Source of the DNA: Diadema setosum
Lineage: Eukaryota; Echinodermata; Echinoidea; Diadematoida; Diadematidae
Assembly (NCBI GenBank): GCA_033980235.1
Contig: CM067066.1
Span: 27,751,976-27,815,975, forward strand
Direction: 5' to 3'
Length of the DNA stretch: 64,000 nucleotides
In this document: in pieces, positions 24,846-37,400 of the stretch
How the letters are laid out: each line of letters starts with the position of its first letter
Numbering within the stretch: the stretch's first letter is position 1
The notes under the pieces: model-generated
The model's input: only the letters and a program-made list of their open reading frames with translations
The model's database searches: none
Told to the model about the DNA's origin: nothing
Translations under genes and position numbers: made by a program

Positions 24846-25237
24846 TTTAAAGGGTGTGTACAGTTCTGGTCGAGGTGAGGATTTAGCTTTTAACGTTTTG
24901 CGAGATATTCAGAAACCACTCTATGAGATGTCAAACAGCATGCAGTTCTAAGGGGTATCAAAAGTTTATTCGATGAAAATCGGTTTTGAAATGACTGAGA
25001 TATCCAAAAACAAGGTGAAACAAAGATATCCTAATAAAGTTGTGGCATGTCGCCTTTTATTATTAGCATTTCTTTGGATATCTCAGCCATTTGAAAACCA
25101 ATTTTCATTAAACAAACGTTGAATCCTTCTTAAAATTACAAGCTCTTTCATATTTCATAAGAGGCTTTTCATTATCTCACTTAGGAATGTTCAAAACATG
25201 AATCCCCACCTCAACCAGTACTGTACAGTCCCTTTAA
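24846..25237. mobile_element. MITE, TTTAAAGGG family, copy 1
   Basis: A foldback element of about 390 bp with ends TTTAAAGGGTGTGTACAG and CTGTACAGTCCCTTTAA and a symmetric centre carrying GAGATATCCAAA and TTTGGATATCTCAGCCATTT. Three relatives lie at 38818-39210 (inverted), 42748-43160 and 46754-47219. Confidence 0.85.
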
Positions 25238-25646
25238 TGTTGTTTCTATATCGTATAGGATAGTGCTAGATTTGATGAGTCGACGTTATGAATTGGTCGG
25301 CAGAGTTTTCCTAGATATAGGAGATTATCTTTCGGCGATGATTTCAAAGGTCACGGTGTCCAGAGTAGTTGAACACCCATTTGCAATTTGCAGAGGCACC
25401 AATTTTGTTTGCACAATCTTTATGCATCGTCACAAAGATATGAATTATAGGTGTACAACAAATTTTTGTTTAAAGCTTTTAATGCATCTTTGCAGTGATA
25501 CAGGTCAGTAAACGAGTTCAACGACCTATGAAAATATGTATCTCAATCACATGATCTTATCCAAATTTGCTTGACCTTTGCAATCACCATTACATTGTAT
25601 TTTTTTAGTTTCCCATACACCTGCAAACTCGGGGTGCACGTCACGA

Positions 25647-25904
25647 GACCGACACCCACGAGTCATACAGCCCACGAGTCATACAGCTCACAAGTCATAC
25701 AACCCATGAGTTATACAGCTCACGAGTCATACAGTCCATTAGTTCGACACTAAGCTAACAAGGCCCACGAGAGAGACCGACACCGTGTTATATCTGTCGA
25801 ACTCGTGGGCTGTTTTACCTAGTGTCGAACTCATGGGCTGTATGACTCGTGAGCTGTAGGACTCATGGACCTATTTTCAATGTCGAACTCGTGGGTGTCG
25901 GTCT
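25647..25904. mobile_element. foldback element of CACGAGTCATACAGC repeats
   Basis: The left half repeats CACGAGTCATACAGCC/T about five times after GACCGACACCCACGAGT. The right half carries inverted forms (GGGCTGTATGACTCGTGAGC) and ends ACTCGTGGGTGTCGGTC. It is a third element in this window built of short tandem units in opposite orientations. Confidence 0.8.
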
Positions 25905-26065
25905 AGTGGAATGACCCCGTAAACTTGTATCAAAGCCGAGTTGTGGCTTTTTTGTCTCTTGAGAATGCGATCTCTCAAAATGTGAACTCTGCACTATAGG
26001 TACTGATTATGCCACTTACAAAACTAAAACATTAATAGTGTATGACAAAGGCACTCGGGAACAGA

Positions 26066-26130
<65 letters not shown>

Positions 26131-26172
26131 CACACACACACATGCATACAGAGAAGAGGGGGGGGGGGGGGA
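26066..26172. repeat. (CA)n microsatellite and poly-G
   Basis: CA repeats at about 26066-26142, then a G run near 26158-26171. Confidence 0.95.
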
Positions 26173-26191
26173 GAGGGAGATGAATATATAT

Positions 26192-26443
26192 GTGAAGAGT
26201 TTGTTCGCAAAAACCGATAAGTCCATTTTTTGCCAAATGGAGATACTTGCGATTAAAGGTCAAGAAAGATAAAGAGAATAATAAGAAAATTTTTGCTTTT
26301 TTCGACCATAACTTCAAAAATGTACCTTTATATGTAGTGACCAATATGTCATTTAAAAGGTATTATTTTGTACTTTATGACAGAGACCCTAATTCAAAAT
26401 CTTCAAAAATGGACTTATCGGTTTTTGCGAACAAACTCTTCAT
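26192..26443. mobile_element. MITE, GAAGAGTTTGTT family, copy 2
   Basis: Same family and orientation as 1377-1626, with few differences across about 250 bp. Inverted ends read GAAGAGTTTGTTCGCAAAAA. The two copies are flanked by different sequence, so they are independent insertions. Confidence 0.85.
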
Positions 26444-27180
26444 GTGATTATTGTGCATCGTTAGCAGCAATCATATACAAGTATTGAACTTTGAATCATC
26501 CCGTCCTGATGGATGAGCTAAAATTGATATTGTATATACATCCACGTAGCGTACTTTATGATACAGGAACTATTATATAGTAAACGTCCAGTTTTAAAAG
26601 TCATTTGGGAGTTCGATCCGATTTTATTCCATAAATGAATCTTCAACGTGACCACTCCTGCAATGGGTTGGCAAAACACTGAACGATGTTATAATCTGAA
26701 ATTTCTGACTGAAAGTTTGGAATACATTTTCGTTTTGATGATAAAAAGGGATAATAAACCCATATTCAAATCGTCTGAATCGTCTTTGGTTTGTGCCAGA
26801 GTTATTTTGAAGCTATTTTTATAACCCATTTATTCTATTATACTTCTTATTTATTAACGAGTTTCTGTGTTTTTCAGTTCTGCAGTTTCACCATGTTTTC
26901 ACTGATCTGTTCTCTGTGGTAAGCACTGATTATGCAAACCCAATGGGAGTAATTCGATGATTCCATTGCTTGGCTGCAGTATCCTAATAATCACACGAAC
27001 AAAATATTCTTTGAACTAAAAATATGAATGTCCGTACTTAATGATTTAAAAAAGAATAACTTGTACTCGTAAATGCGTCAGATTACTATACTGAATATAT
27101 AAACGGTCGTCATAGCAATGATGACTTTGAGAAAGAGTTGAGCAATAGATAGGATTACAGTAGTCGGCAAATCAGTTAAC

Positions 27181-27183
<3 letters not shown>

Positions 27184-27277
<94 letters not shown>
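27184..27277. repeat. (TA)n-(TG)n compound microsatellite
   Basis: Long TA run followed by TG repeats. Confidence 0.95.
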
Positions 27278-27278
<1 letters not shown>

Positions 27279-28017
27279 ACAAACCGGTCTGAGATCGCAT
27301 TTTGAAATCTTCGCAAGCAATAATGCTATAATGCTAATTTTCTATCGGCATGTATTTGATATTTTTTACTTTCTAAAGTTTTAAAACAAGGCGTAAATAT
27401 TTACAAATTAATAATACTCCCCGTAAAAATCAAAATAACAACAACAAAACAAACTGTAAGCACTTGTGATCACGATCTACATGTTTCGCGTGAGCAGCTG
27501 ATTCTTTGATTTTATGTCATAACTTTGAAACTCCATATTATACTGTGCCTTTTTGCATGACACAAACAGTGTTTGATAATGTAGTGCATATACACTGTAG
27601 TTTATATTGCACTACATCCAGATTACATTACGCAGTAACTGACAAAGTGACTGAGCAAAAGCAAGATTACAAGAATTCAAGGATCGGTTGATACGGGCTT
27701 TATTGGAAGGAAGATCCCATCTCAGAAGAACGGGTCTGATGCGTACACGGCGAACGCGATTACTGTCAAGGGGAGAGATGAAAATAACTTCCAATATTGT
27801 ACTATCATCCGCAGCCATTTAGAAATTTAGAACGAGCCACATTTCTTATGTTGAACATGCACTGCATTATATCGTGAAAGCTATATTTCTTTGGATCTTT
27901 CAGCTATGTGCATACGTAGTCTCACCTCAGCTGAATTTCTGATATGGAAGGAATATCCATAAATCACCGACGAAAGACCCGCTCTTCATGCCCTTCTATT
28001 GTCATCGTCTGTATAGT

Positions 28018-28069
28018 GTCACATGACTGGTAGTAGGGCACGTGGTTTGTTGTAAAACGGGATCATGTG
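28018..28069 (+). promoter_or_regulatory. E-box cluster, CLEAR-like, upstream of cathepsin A
   Basis: Three E-box-type words lie within 52 bases: GTCACATGAC (28018-28027), CACGTG (28039-28044) and CATGTG (28064-28069). They are about 245-300 bases before the cathepsin A start codon. The first differs by one base from GTCACGTGAC, the CLEAR motif bound by TFEB/MITF factors at vertebrate lysosomal genes. Regulation is inferred from motif and context only. Confidence 0.45.
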
Positions 28070-28314
28070 ATTAGACAGCACAATCGCATACGTATCGCAT
28101 ACTCAACTCATTTTGCTCAGTAGTCCCTTGGCCTAGGAAAGCAAAAAGCCCAGCTCAAGAACGTCGAATTTCGATGACTTGTAGCAGGCTAATACATCTT
28201 ATGCCGAAGACGTTCAGTCGATCGTGAGTTAGACGAGAGCTGAGAGAGAGGGTAGTGTGTGTCACGTACAAAATATTGGACGAGGAGATAGAAGGCTGGC
28301 TGAAAGAAACAAAG

Positions 28315-28481
28315 ATGAGTCTACTTTTTGGCATCGCGTTGTTTTCCATCATCGCGAGCAGTGGCTTCGCTGCGTACACGCCCGACGAAGTGAGTGATCT
28401 CCCCGGCCTGAAGACCCAGCCGAGTTTTAGTCACTTCTCAGGCTATCTGAATGCATCGGGGGAAAAGAAGCTCCACTACTG
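28315..28481 (+). CDS. CTSA: cathepsin A exon 1 (signal peptide)
   Basis: Starts at the ATG of [10 protein letters not shown], chosen because the signal peptide begins there; an in-frame upstream open stretch from 28255 lacks family similarity. Mature N-terminal words are [10 protein letters not shown] and [15 protein letters not shown]. The last codon (Trp) is split, with donor GTAAGT. Confidence 0.9.
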
Positions 28482-31400
28482 GTAAGTTCTTCTTAATTTC
28501 CCCACCATTTCATTGTTTGGATTTGTTTTTCAATTAGCCGTTCAGCATGTTGCAATTTGGGGTAAAATCGCGGAATACCACAGTCGGTCCACACCATTCT
28601 CACTACCGATAAAAACCACCGTGTTGTCGCGATTTTTGTTGTCACATCACTTCCGCAATGATCCCAATCAGTGCAGTGAATGCCAATCGATTCTCGAAAA
28701 TTTAGTGATTACCTGTTAATACAAAAAAACATAACAAAGACATCAAAGTTTGATTTATCCAAGACTTCGGAAAGAGTTCCTTATGTCCCCCCCCCCCCCC
28801 ACTAGTTTGCACAAAATAGGTAGGTTGCTGCTCTTTTTTCTTTTTTTCTTTTTTTTTTTTTGCTGATGGTGGACTAAATAAAGTTTATGGGAAGTCTTCC
28901 CATGCATAAATGGCATAACCTTTATTTAGTTTATTATTGGTAAATAGGAATAGTAGGCCGTTTGTTTGTTTTGTGCAAGTTGGTGGGGCCTTAACCCGTT
29001 GAGGACGAGTCCCGAGTATACTTGGGCAGGTGTCTATGGGAAATGAGTGTTGTAGCAAAATCAGTCCGTCCTCAACGGGTTAATGGGGGGGGGGGGGACA
29101 TAAGGAACTCTTTCCAAGACTTCAAGGTAAAATATAAAATGGTATTCACTGCACTGCCGCTGGGCATGGTCAGTCAGCAAGTATATAGACAGGATGCGGA
29201 TGTGCACTATGTGCTCAAAACTCATTGTTTACTGTATATATCTACACCTTTCATCTGTATTCTTTTATTCATATGTAGGAATGTATGCGTATGGGGTTGT
29301 GCTGGGTTATAGCTACATGTATTTCTCATATATGCCAAAATACCCTTACTATCATTCTCAATTTCTTATTCAACCAAGCAAAGAAATTGTAGGCCCTATT
29401 GTTTAATATAGTCCCAATTTGAAAAAATTATGCTGATGAAATGTATGTCATATTATCCAGATTCACAATGAATAATCAAGCACAAAGCTCTAGTGCACAC
29501 AATGCATGGATACACCAGGCTCTTATGGCTAGGCCAGTGGTATCTGTCTCTTCACAGGGGCTTCTTGTCTGACGTTAGGACATGTCTAGTCAGTGGGGGG
29601 GGGGGGGGGGGGGGGGGCTGACCATACTGTACATGTCCGAATGTCAGATAAGAAGCCCACCATGAAGAGACAGATACCATTGGTCTAGGATACAGCATAC
29701 CTGTCTGCCTAGCTTGCCCGATAAAAGACATGCATGATGATGCTTCATGGGATGTATGATATCTTATTTCAGTTACAAATGCAAAACGATATTTCTCTGA
29801 ATATCATTCTCAAGAGATTTAGAAACCAATAGAGGGAAACAGAGTTGGTAATATCATTTCATCTACTTTGCACATATGTGGTTCTGACTGTAGGGACTTA
29901 TTTTGAACCATTTATTATCAGTGTTTCCCCCTTCTGTTATAACATGTACCACCCCTCTACTCACCAATACATCAACCCACACTATATACATATTCACATC
30001 CACATGCATCCACGCACCCCACCTATCACAGACACACCACATATCACATGACATTTTCCCGCTCTTTTCACTTCACATCCATTGGTCCCTGTAATACTGA
30101 AAACATGCCAAAATCACCCAAGCCTACACATCATTTACATATTATGAATATTTAGCTGTAACCTTTGTTTCCTTATTTGCATGTTTTGTTATGTTGATTC
30201 TGTATATGAATATTCCTGTTACAACCTGGATTTTCATGTGAACTCATGCTAAATTACGAAGAATAAACTGGCTACAAGTCAGTTAGCCAGGGGACTCCTT
30301 CCAGGTACCACGTGTGTGCTGCTCTAGTCTGCTGTTGGTGTACGTGTGATGAGTGCTAGAGAGCTGAGAGAACCCGAGCCTTACAACTGGTGGCAGCGGT
30401 GTGTTTTTCTAGCGCTCTTTTCCCCAGAGAAACAGGCAGCGTTGACCATCAGCCACTAATAGCCAAATTTGAGGCTATATTTTCACCCTTCTTCGATTTT
30501 TGGCATTTTACCGTGCTTCATGTGAATTTTGCTCAGCTTTGAAGGATTTTCATCGCACTTTGTTGGATGCAGTTCAGCACACCTATACTGAATTTATACT
30601 CCATCCTGCTGTGATTGAAATTCGCCCTTCATCGTGAATTACTTCACTTTTGCCAGGAGTTGGCAGAATTTTGAGCAAAGTGATGATATTTTAGAAGTGT
30701 GTTTTCACAGTGAATTCTGGAAGGATCAATTCTACTCTGCTTGGAGTTCGCATGACTGTGTCTACACCGTGACTCTGTATATACCTGAAGGCAAGTACCT
30801 CATCACTGCAACACATTGTGAGGATAGACACAAGAGTGAATTTTGATAGAGGTGAGCCATTCAGAGTTGTTTCCCCCCTGGAATTTTAACCCTTTGTGTG
30901 CATGAGTTGGAAGACTGTACTACATTTTCTCTGCTGTATGAATGCTGGTTTCCCGCTTCTTGTTGCACTCTCCTAATACTTACCTTCTGGTACGAGACTT
31001 GTGATGAGGTTGAGTGGACATCCTTAAGTGCAGTAAGACTGAAAGCATTGGATACAGTACAGCTATTTTTGGTCTCCCTACTTCATTTGGCACACTTTTG
31101 ATATGAGTACATTCAAACTTGATCTCCCGGAAGTCTTCACGGGAGAAGATGGAAAGAACTTTGGGCAATGGGTACGTAGACTTGAAGTCGCAGCTGAAGT
31201 CCTCCCCCAGTCAGAGAACAAGCTTCATCTCCTGCTCCCAACTAGATTGGCAGGTGCAGCGTTCACTGTGTGGGAAAGTATCCCAAGCTCAGATCAGAAA
31301 GACTACAACCTAGTAAAGAAGAAATTGGCAGCAGTCTTTGGGAATACCAACTACCTCACAACATTCAAATCATGCATTGATGCACGCAAGAGACGGGGAA

Positions 31401-34400
31401 ATGAATCCCTTGAAGTGTTTGCAGCCGCAATTACCACACTGGTAGAGGAAGCATTTCCAAATTATGATGCTGCAGGCAAAGAGGGCGAGAAGTTCAGACG
31501 ATTTGTGGCAGGTATTGACAAGGCACTCCAAATTAAAATCCATGAAATGGGAGCGACAACATTTGAAAACGCACTTGACATCGCTGTACGGGTGGAAAGA
31601 GCAAGTAGCATTGGCAAGACAGCAGTGCAGCCAGACCAGGTAGTCGCATCCACATCTGAGAAAGAGGATCACATGTTGCTAAAGCTTGAGAGAGTTTTAC
31701 AGCGTTTGGATGAAGTTGAACTCAAGCTGGAAACACTGCAACTGAAATCCAGCCTTCATCGTTCTGGAAGTCCTCACCAGCAACCAACCATGCCACACAC
31801 TTTTGAACGACATTCCAGACCGAGACACAGATATCCCAATGACCAGTGGTACCAGTCAGCTCGGTCATCCAGCCCACAACGATCACCCGGCCCAGGACAA
31901 GTACATCAAGGTCATTTCAGGTCACCAACCTCGCAATACCACTCACACCATCATCGTTATCGGTCTCCAAGTCCCCCTCCACCTCACCACAGACGCCGAG
32001 ATTTCAACGAACATTGGAGTCCACAACCCAGGTCAAGCGCATCTAGACACAGATCTGATGGGAACAGAAGATCATCTAGCCCCGACAGATACCAATCACA
32101 GAGTTCATACTGGGAACATTACTCCAGGGCACCACACTGGCAGTCATCACAGGGTGATGGACATCGGCAAGACAGAACAGAGCCTCGGTATCCTCGCATG
32201 AACCACAGTCCTTCACGAAGAGTGCACTTCGATGACCAGGGAAACGATTGGTAGTTGGTGATGAGGGTCAGTCATCAACTACGTCAACACGAGTACAGAA
32301 CAAACAGACCCAAACCCAAAATCCAGCATGCCAGCCATCCGCTATGTCTGTAGATGACACACGAGGCAGACGTCATCCTTCATCTCCTCCTCCGTACATC
32401 CCAGCGATTGTGGATAACACATACATTTTGGCTTTTCTTGATACTGGTGCCCATATATCACTGATAAGTTCAGACTTCTACTACTCAATTCCAGAGAGAC
32501 AACGAAGTCCATTGCAGAAGGCCGCAACCTCAGTTTCATCAGTCACAGGCGAAGCCATCGACACCATTGGCATAATTTCACCGACAGTACATCTTGGAAA
32601 CAGAGCCATCAAACATCTGTTCTTTATTGCAAGGAACATTACTCACCCCTGCATTCTTGGATGGGATTTCATGTCAAAACATGGTGCCTGCATATCCACC
32701 CTTACCTCAACATTCTCCATGCCAGATGTGAGTATTCCACTCGTCGATCGCCATCAACACCAAACCCCATTGACGTGCAATGTTTCGCTTATCGGGAAGG
32801 CAGTCCTCCCTGGAATGAGTGAGACTCATGTTCATGGCCGATTGGTACCATCACAGCCTGACATCATCCCAGGAGACTACGATGGAATCTTTGAGCCCTC
32901 CATCCATGAGCATCTTTCCATAGCAGGCGCACGGTCCTTATCTCGACCACAAGACGGTGTCATCCTGATCAGAGTGATAAACCCAACACCAGATGTGGTA
33001 GAGATACCAGTTAAGACCAACCTTGGGCAATTCCATTCGATCACAGGAGAGGAAGGAGAGGAGTACGAAGTCGTAAATGATGTAGTTGCAGTCACACAAC
33101 CGAACTCTACTTTCCAAGCTTCATCTATGCTCACCAAATCAGACCTGACTAAGGCGGAATACGAAAAGGCTGAATGTCTACTTAACTCATGCTCAGACGT
33201 TTTCAGCACCTCGGCAGATGATATTGGACAGACAGACTTGACATACCACACTATCACAACCTCAACCACCAACCCAGTGCGGCAAAGAGCATACCGAACT
33301 TCACCCACCATGAGACTTGAAATTCAACGTCAAGTTGATGATCTGCTCAGACGAGGCATAATCGAGGAAAGTTTCAGCCCATGGGCAAGCCCCATCGTGA
33401 TGGTGAAGAAAAAGGACAACACCTTCAGATTTTGTGTGGACTACAGAGCACTGAATGCAGTCACTGTGCGAGATTCCCATCCAATCCCGCGCCAAGACGA
33501 CTCTATCGATGCCTTGTCCTCATCGTCCTACTTCAGCGTCATCGACCTCTCATCTGGATACTGGCAGGTCCAACTACACCCTGACATTAAGGAAAAGACA
33601 GCTTTCACCACGGGCACTGGCTTATATCACTTCAACGTAATGCCTTTCGGACTTGTAAATGCACCAATGACCTTTCAACGCCTGATGGAACGTGTCCTCC
33701 ATGGATTACATTGGTCTACATGCTTGGTGTATCTGGATGATTGTATCATTCTTGGCAGAAACTTTGAGGAACATCTTGTGAACCTCCGCGAAGTTCTCCA
33801 ACGGTTCAGAGAGGCAGGACTCAAGCTAAAACCGGCAAAGTGTCAGCTCTTCAAAAAGGAAGTGACATACCTGGGTCATGTGATCAGCCAGACAGGAGTT
33901 CTACCCGATCCAGCTAACACCAAGAAAGTGTCAACATGGCCTCGACCAACAAATCCGACTCAAGTAAGATCATTCCTTGGACTTGCATCATTCTATCGTA
34001 GATTCATCTCTGGTTTTGCTCAGGTGTCATCCCCTCTCACAGATCTCACCCACAAAGGAAGGCAGTTCATCTGGACAGATGAGTGTGAAGATGCCTTTAA
34101 CCACCTGAAACTGGCCCTCACAAGTCCACCACTTCTTGCATACCCCGACTTTGGCGAAAAGTTCATTTTAGCCACCGATGCTTCCCAAGACGCAGTCGGA
34201 GCCGTCCTTTCTCAGATGCAGGAGGGAAAGGATCGAGTAGTTGCCTACTACAGCCAGAAGCTGACAGAGACACAACGAAAATGGTCTACCTATGACAGGG
34301 AACTCTGGGCAATTGTGTCAGCAATTCATCATTTCAGACATTACCTCAGAGGCCAGGACTTTACCATCATCACAGACCATCGACCCCTCTTGAGCTACAA

Positions 34401-37400
34401 CAAGGTCCCAATCCAGGACGACTCATCTGGGCGCAGAGCGAGATGGATAGTTGAGCTGAATGCCTACAAGTTCACCATTACACATCAGAAAGGCACTGCA
34501 CATCAAAATGCAGATGCCATGTCACGCCTACCAGAGCACTCTCCACAGGCCATCAGTATGGTAAACACACGGTCCTCCACACGAAAGTCATCTACACATC
34601 CGCCAGACCAACACGAGACTCAACCCCAGGCAAGTCAAATGACATCCAGTACAGGGCCAGAGAACTTCATCCTCGACAACCACTATGCTGACTTGAAATA
34701 CCAACAACAACATGACCGGGATATTCAGAGAATAATCATGTACATCAATGAAGGACATCATCCAACGGTGAGAGAAGTTCGTCGACAGACCCCTCGTTTA
34801 CGGCGTCTCATGTGGCAATTTCCACGTCTCGTCTTAGAGAATGACATCTTGTATCGAAGACGGCAAAACAATTCAGGGTCAACTACACTACAGGCAGTCA
34901 TACCAGAGCCTCTAGTCCCTCAAGTCTTGGAAGAGATCCATGGCAATCCATCCTCAGGACACTTTGGCACCCAACGCACGCTACATCGGGCAGAATCAAC
35001 ATGCTACTGGCCATTCATGCACAGAGACATAAGCAACCACTGCAAAGCATGCATCGCCTGCGAGTCAATCCGACAACCAAATCCCAAACACAAAGCCCCA
35101 CTCCAGAACATCAAGACTGATCATCCCCTTCAGATGGTCTTTGCCGACATTGCCGAACTCCCAACTTCACGAAATGGTTACCGCTACATACTGGTTGTTG
35201 TCGACCACTTCAGCAAGTACACCAACATCTACCCCATGCGAGACCAAACAGCCCAGACAGTAGCCAAAATCCTGTTTGAAGAGTATGTCAAAGAGCATGG
35301 AGTTCCTGAATCTCTTCACACAGACCAAGGAAGGCAGTTTGAAGCCAGAGTAGTTCAGGATCTCTGCCAAAAGCTTGGTATTCGGAAGTCACGGTCCTCA
35401 CCATATCACCCCAAGGAGCTGGCATTGTTGAAAGAGCGAACCGAGTGATAAAAGATCAACTTGCAAAGTACATAGCAGGCCAAGGAGGAGACTGGGACAA
35501 GCACATACATCAACTCCAACTAGCATACAACACCAGTGTCCATGCCAGTACTGGTTTAACGCCATACTTCATCATGCACGGGCGTGAAGCAAGAACCCCA
35601 GCCACTACCACATGCCCAGTTATGACTCAACCATACGATTCACAGCACGAGTATGTCACCGACATATGTTCGCGACTGAAAAAGGCCTTTCAGTATGCCC
35701 AGCAGAATGCAGACCAAGCCCAACACCGTCAGAAAAGAGACTACGACACATCTACCAGAACCATCAGGTATGCACCAGGAGATCTTGTTTGGCTACACGA
35801 TCCTGTTAATGCAAGGCATAAACTAGAGCCAAACTGGAAAGGACCATACAGCATCATCGCAGCATCACCAGACAGCTTGGACTACAAGATAGTCGACATC
35901 CACAACCAAAATTGGAAGAAATTGGTTCATCACAACAGACTCAAACTGTTTCGATCCAGAGCCTTTCTACAGAGTAAAGGATCACCAGTGTCACATCCTC
36001 CTTCAGGTGACCAGAGTAAGCAACAAAACAGCACCCCAGCCTCATCACCACCTGTAAGTGAAGAGAGGAGACCCACAATTTCCTCTCCACCATATACTTC
36101 ACTTCCTGCTTCGATAGAGGTACCATGGTCAGCCATCACCCCAACTCCAGCTAACCAGTCCCAGCCCCGAGATGATCAGCAGATTCCAGGTCAACGCCAG
36201 GTTCACCCAGCCGACCAGTTCCAGCCCCGAGATGATCAGCAGACGGCAGGTCAACACCAGGGTCCCCCCGGCAGAGACGAGACTGACCAACAGCCTAGGT
36301 CAGACTCGGCTCCACGACATCAACGCCATGACCAATCCATTCATCACCAGGCGGCAGACGATTCTGACCATTCGTCACGGTCAGAAGAGTCTAACACACA
36401 GCCACCAATCCAACCGGTTCGACTTCGAGCTGAGCCGGACGATGCTGAACGACCACGCCACCAGGCCAGGGAGCAGCAGACGCACCACCAGCCCATCCAG
36501 CACCTCAGACCAGGCCAGATCAACCTACCTGAGGGACGAGTACATCGCCACCAGCCCATCCAGCACCCCAGACCCAGCCAGATCAACCTCCCTGAGGGAC
36601 GAGTACATCCCCTTGCCCACTGCAACCAGGGACCACAACCTCCCCGGGAAAGCTCCACTGGCCCGGATGTCGACGACCACCAAGGCAACATCCCACCACA
36701 ACCTCCCCGGGAAAGCTCCACCGGCCCGGATGTCGACGACCACCAAGGCAACATCCCGCCACAACCACCCCGGGAAAGCTCCACCGGCCCGGACATCGAC
36801 GACCACCAAGGCAACATCGGGCAATCCACACCGCAGCAACGGGTATCTGGTGAAACAGCGCACCAACCAACCGCAGCCCGAGCACAGGGAGAAACCAGGG
36901 AAAGACGGTTACCCAGACTCGTTATGGTAGACAGATTAATAGGCCGCAAAGATTTCGAGATTATGAAATGTGAGATGTTTGGATTTATCAGAAGGATTGG
37001 TTAGATTTTGCCAAAAGTGTAATTACTGTGATAATATGAAGTTTGGAGAAAAAAAAAAAAGGTAGAAAATAGGAACATTAAGGTGCATTAGTTTGTTTAT
37101 GATAAAGTTGTTAGCAGTTAGTTTTGAAGGCAGTAAGTGATTAATGGTGTTTGAAAAGCACTATTAAAGTAAGAAGAGTATTAATTGTATTTTGGGTGTA
37201 TATAGAGAGATGAACCAAAACTATTGATTTTATTTTTGGTTTTGAAATTTATATAAGTATGAGAAATGCCACAGGAAGGTAACTGGTGTAACATAGATGG
37301 AAAAAAAAAAATAAACAAATTAAAATTAGAGTAAATGATAGTATATGAATTGATAGTGTTTGTATAGCACAGTGCTTATATAGTGCATAACACAAGGTGA

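Noticed and set aside
26024..26344. Long open frames of Val-Cys or Thr-His repeats around CA/GT microsatellites (also 1421-1809, 11503-11724)
   Set aside because: Dinucleotide repeats are open in several frames; composition is an artefact.
27612..27818. A 68-codon minus-strand frame starting MAADDSTILEV, divergent from cathepsin A
   Set aside because: Could be a first exon with a shared promoter, but there is no convincing donor, homologue or conserved motif, so it is not listed.
36344..36949. A 201-codon minus-strand frame in the retrotransposon tail
   Set aside because: Shadow of the GC-rich pol tail with its tandem repeats; no start context or homology.
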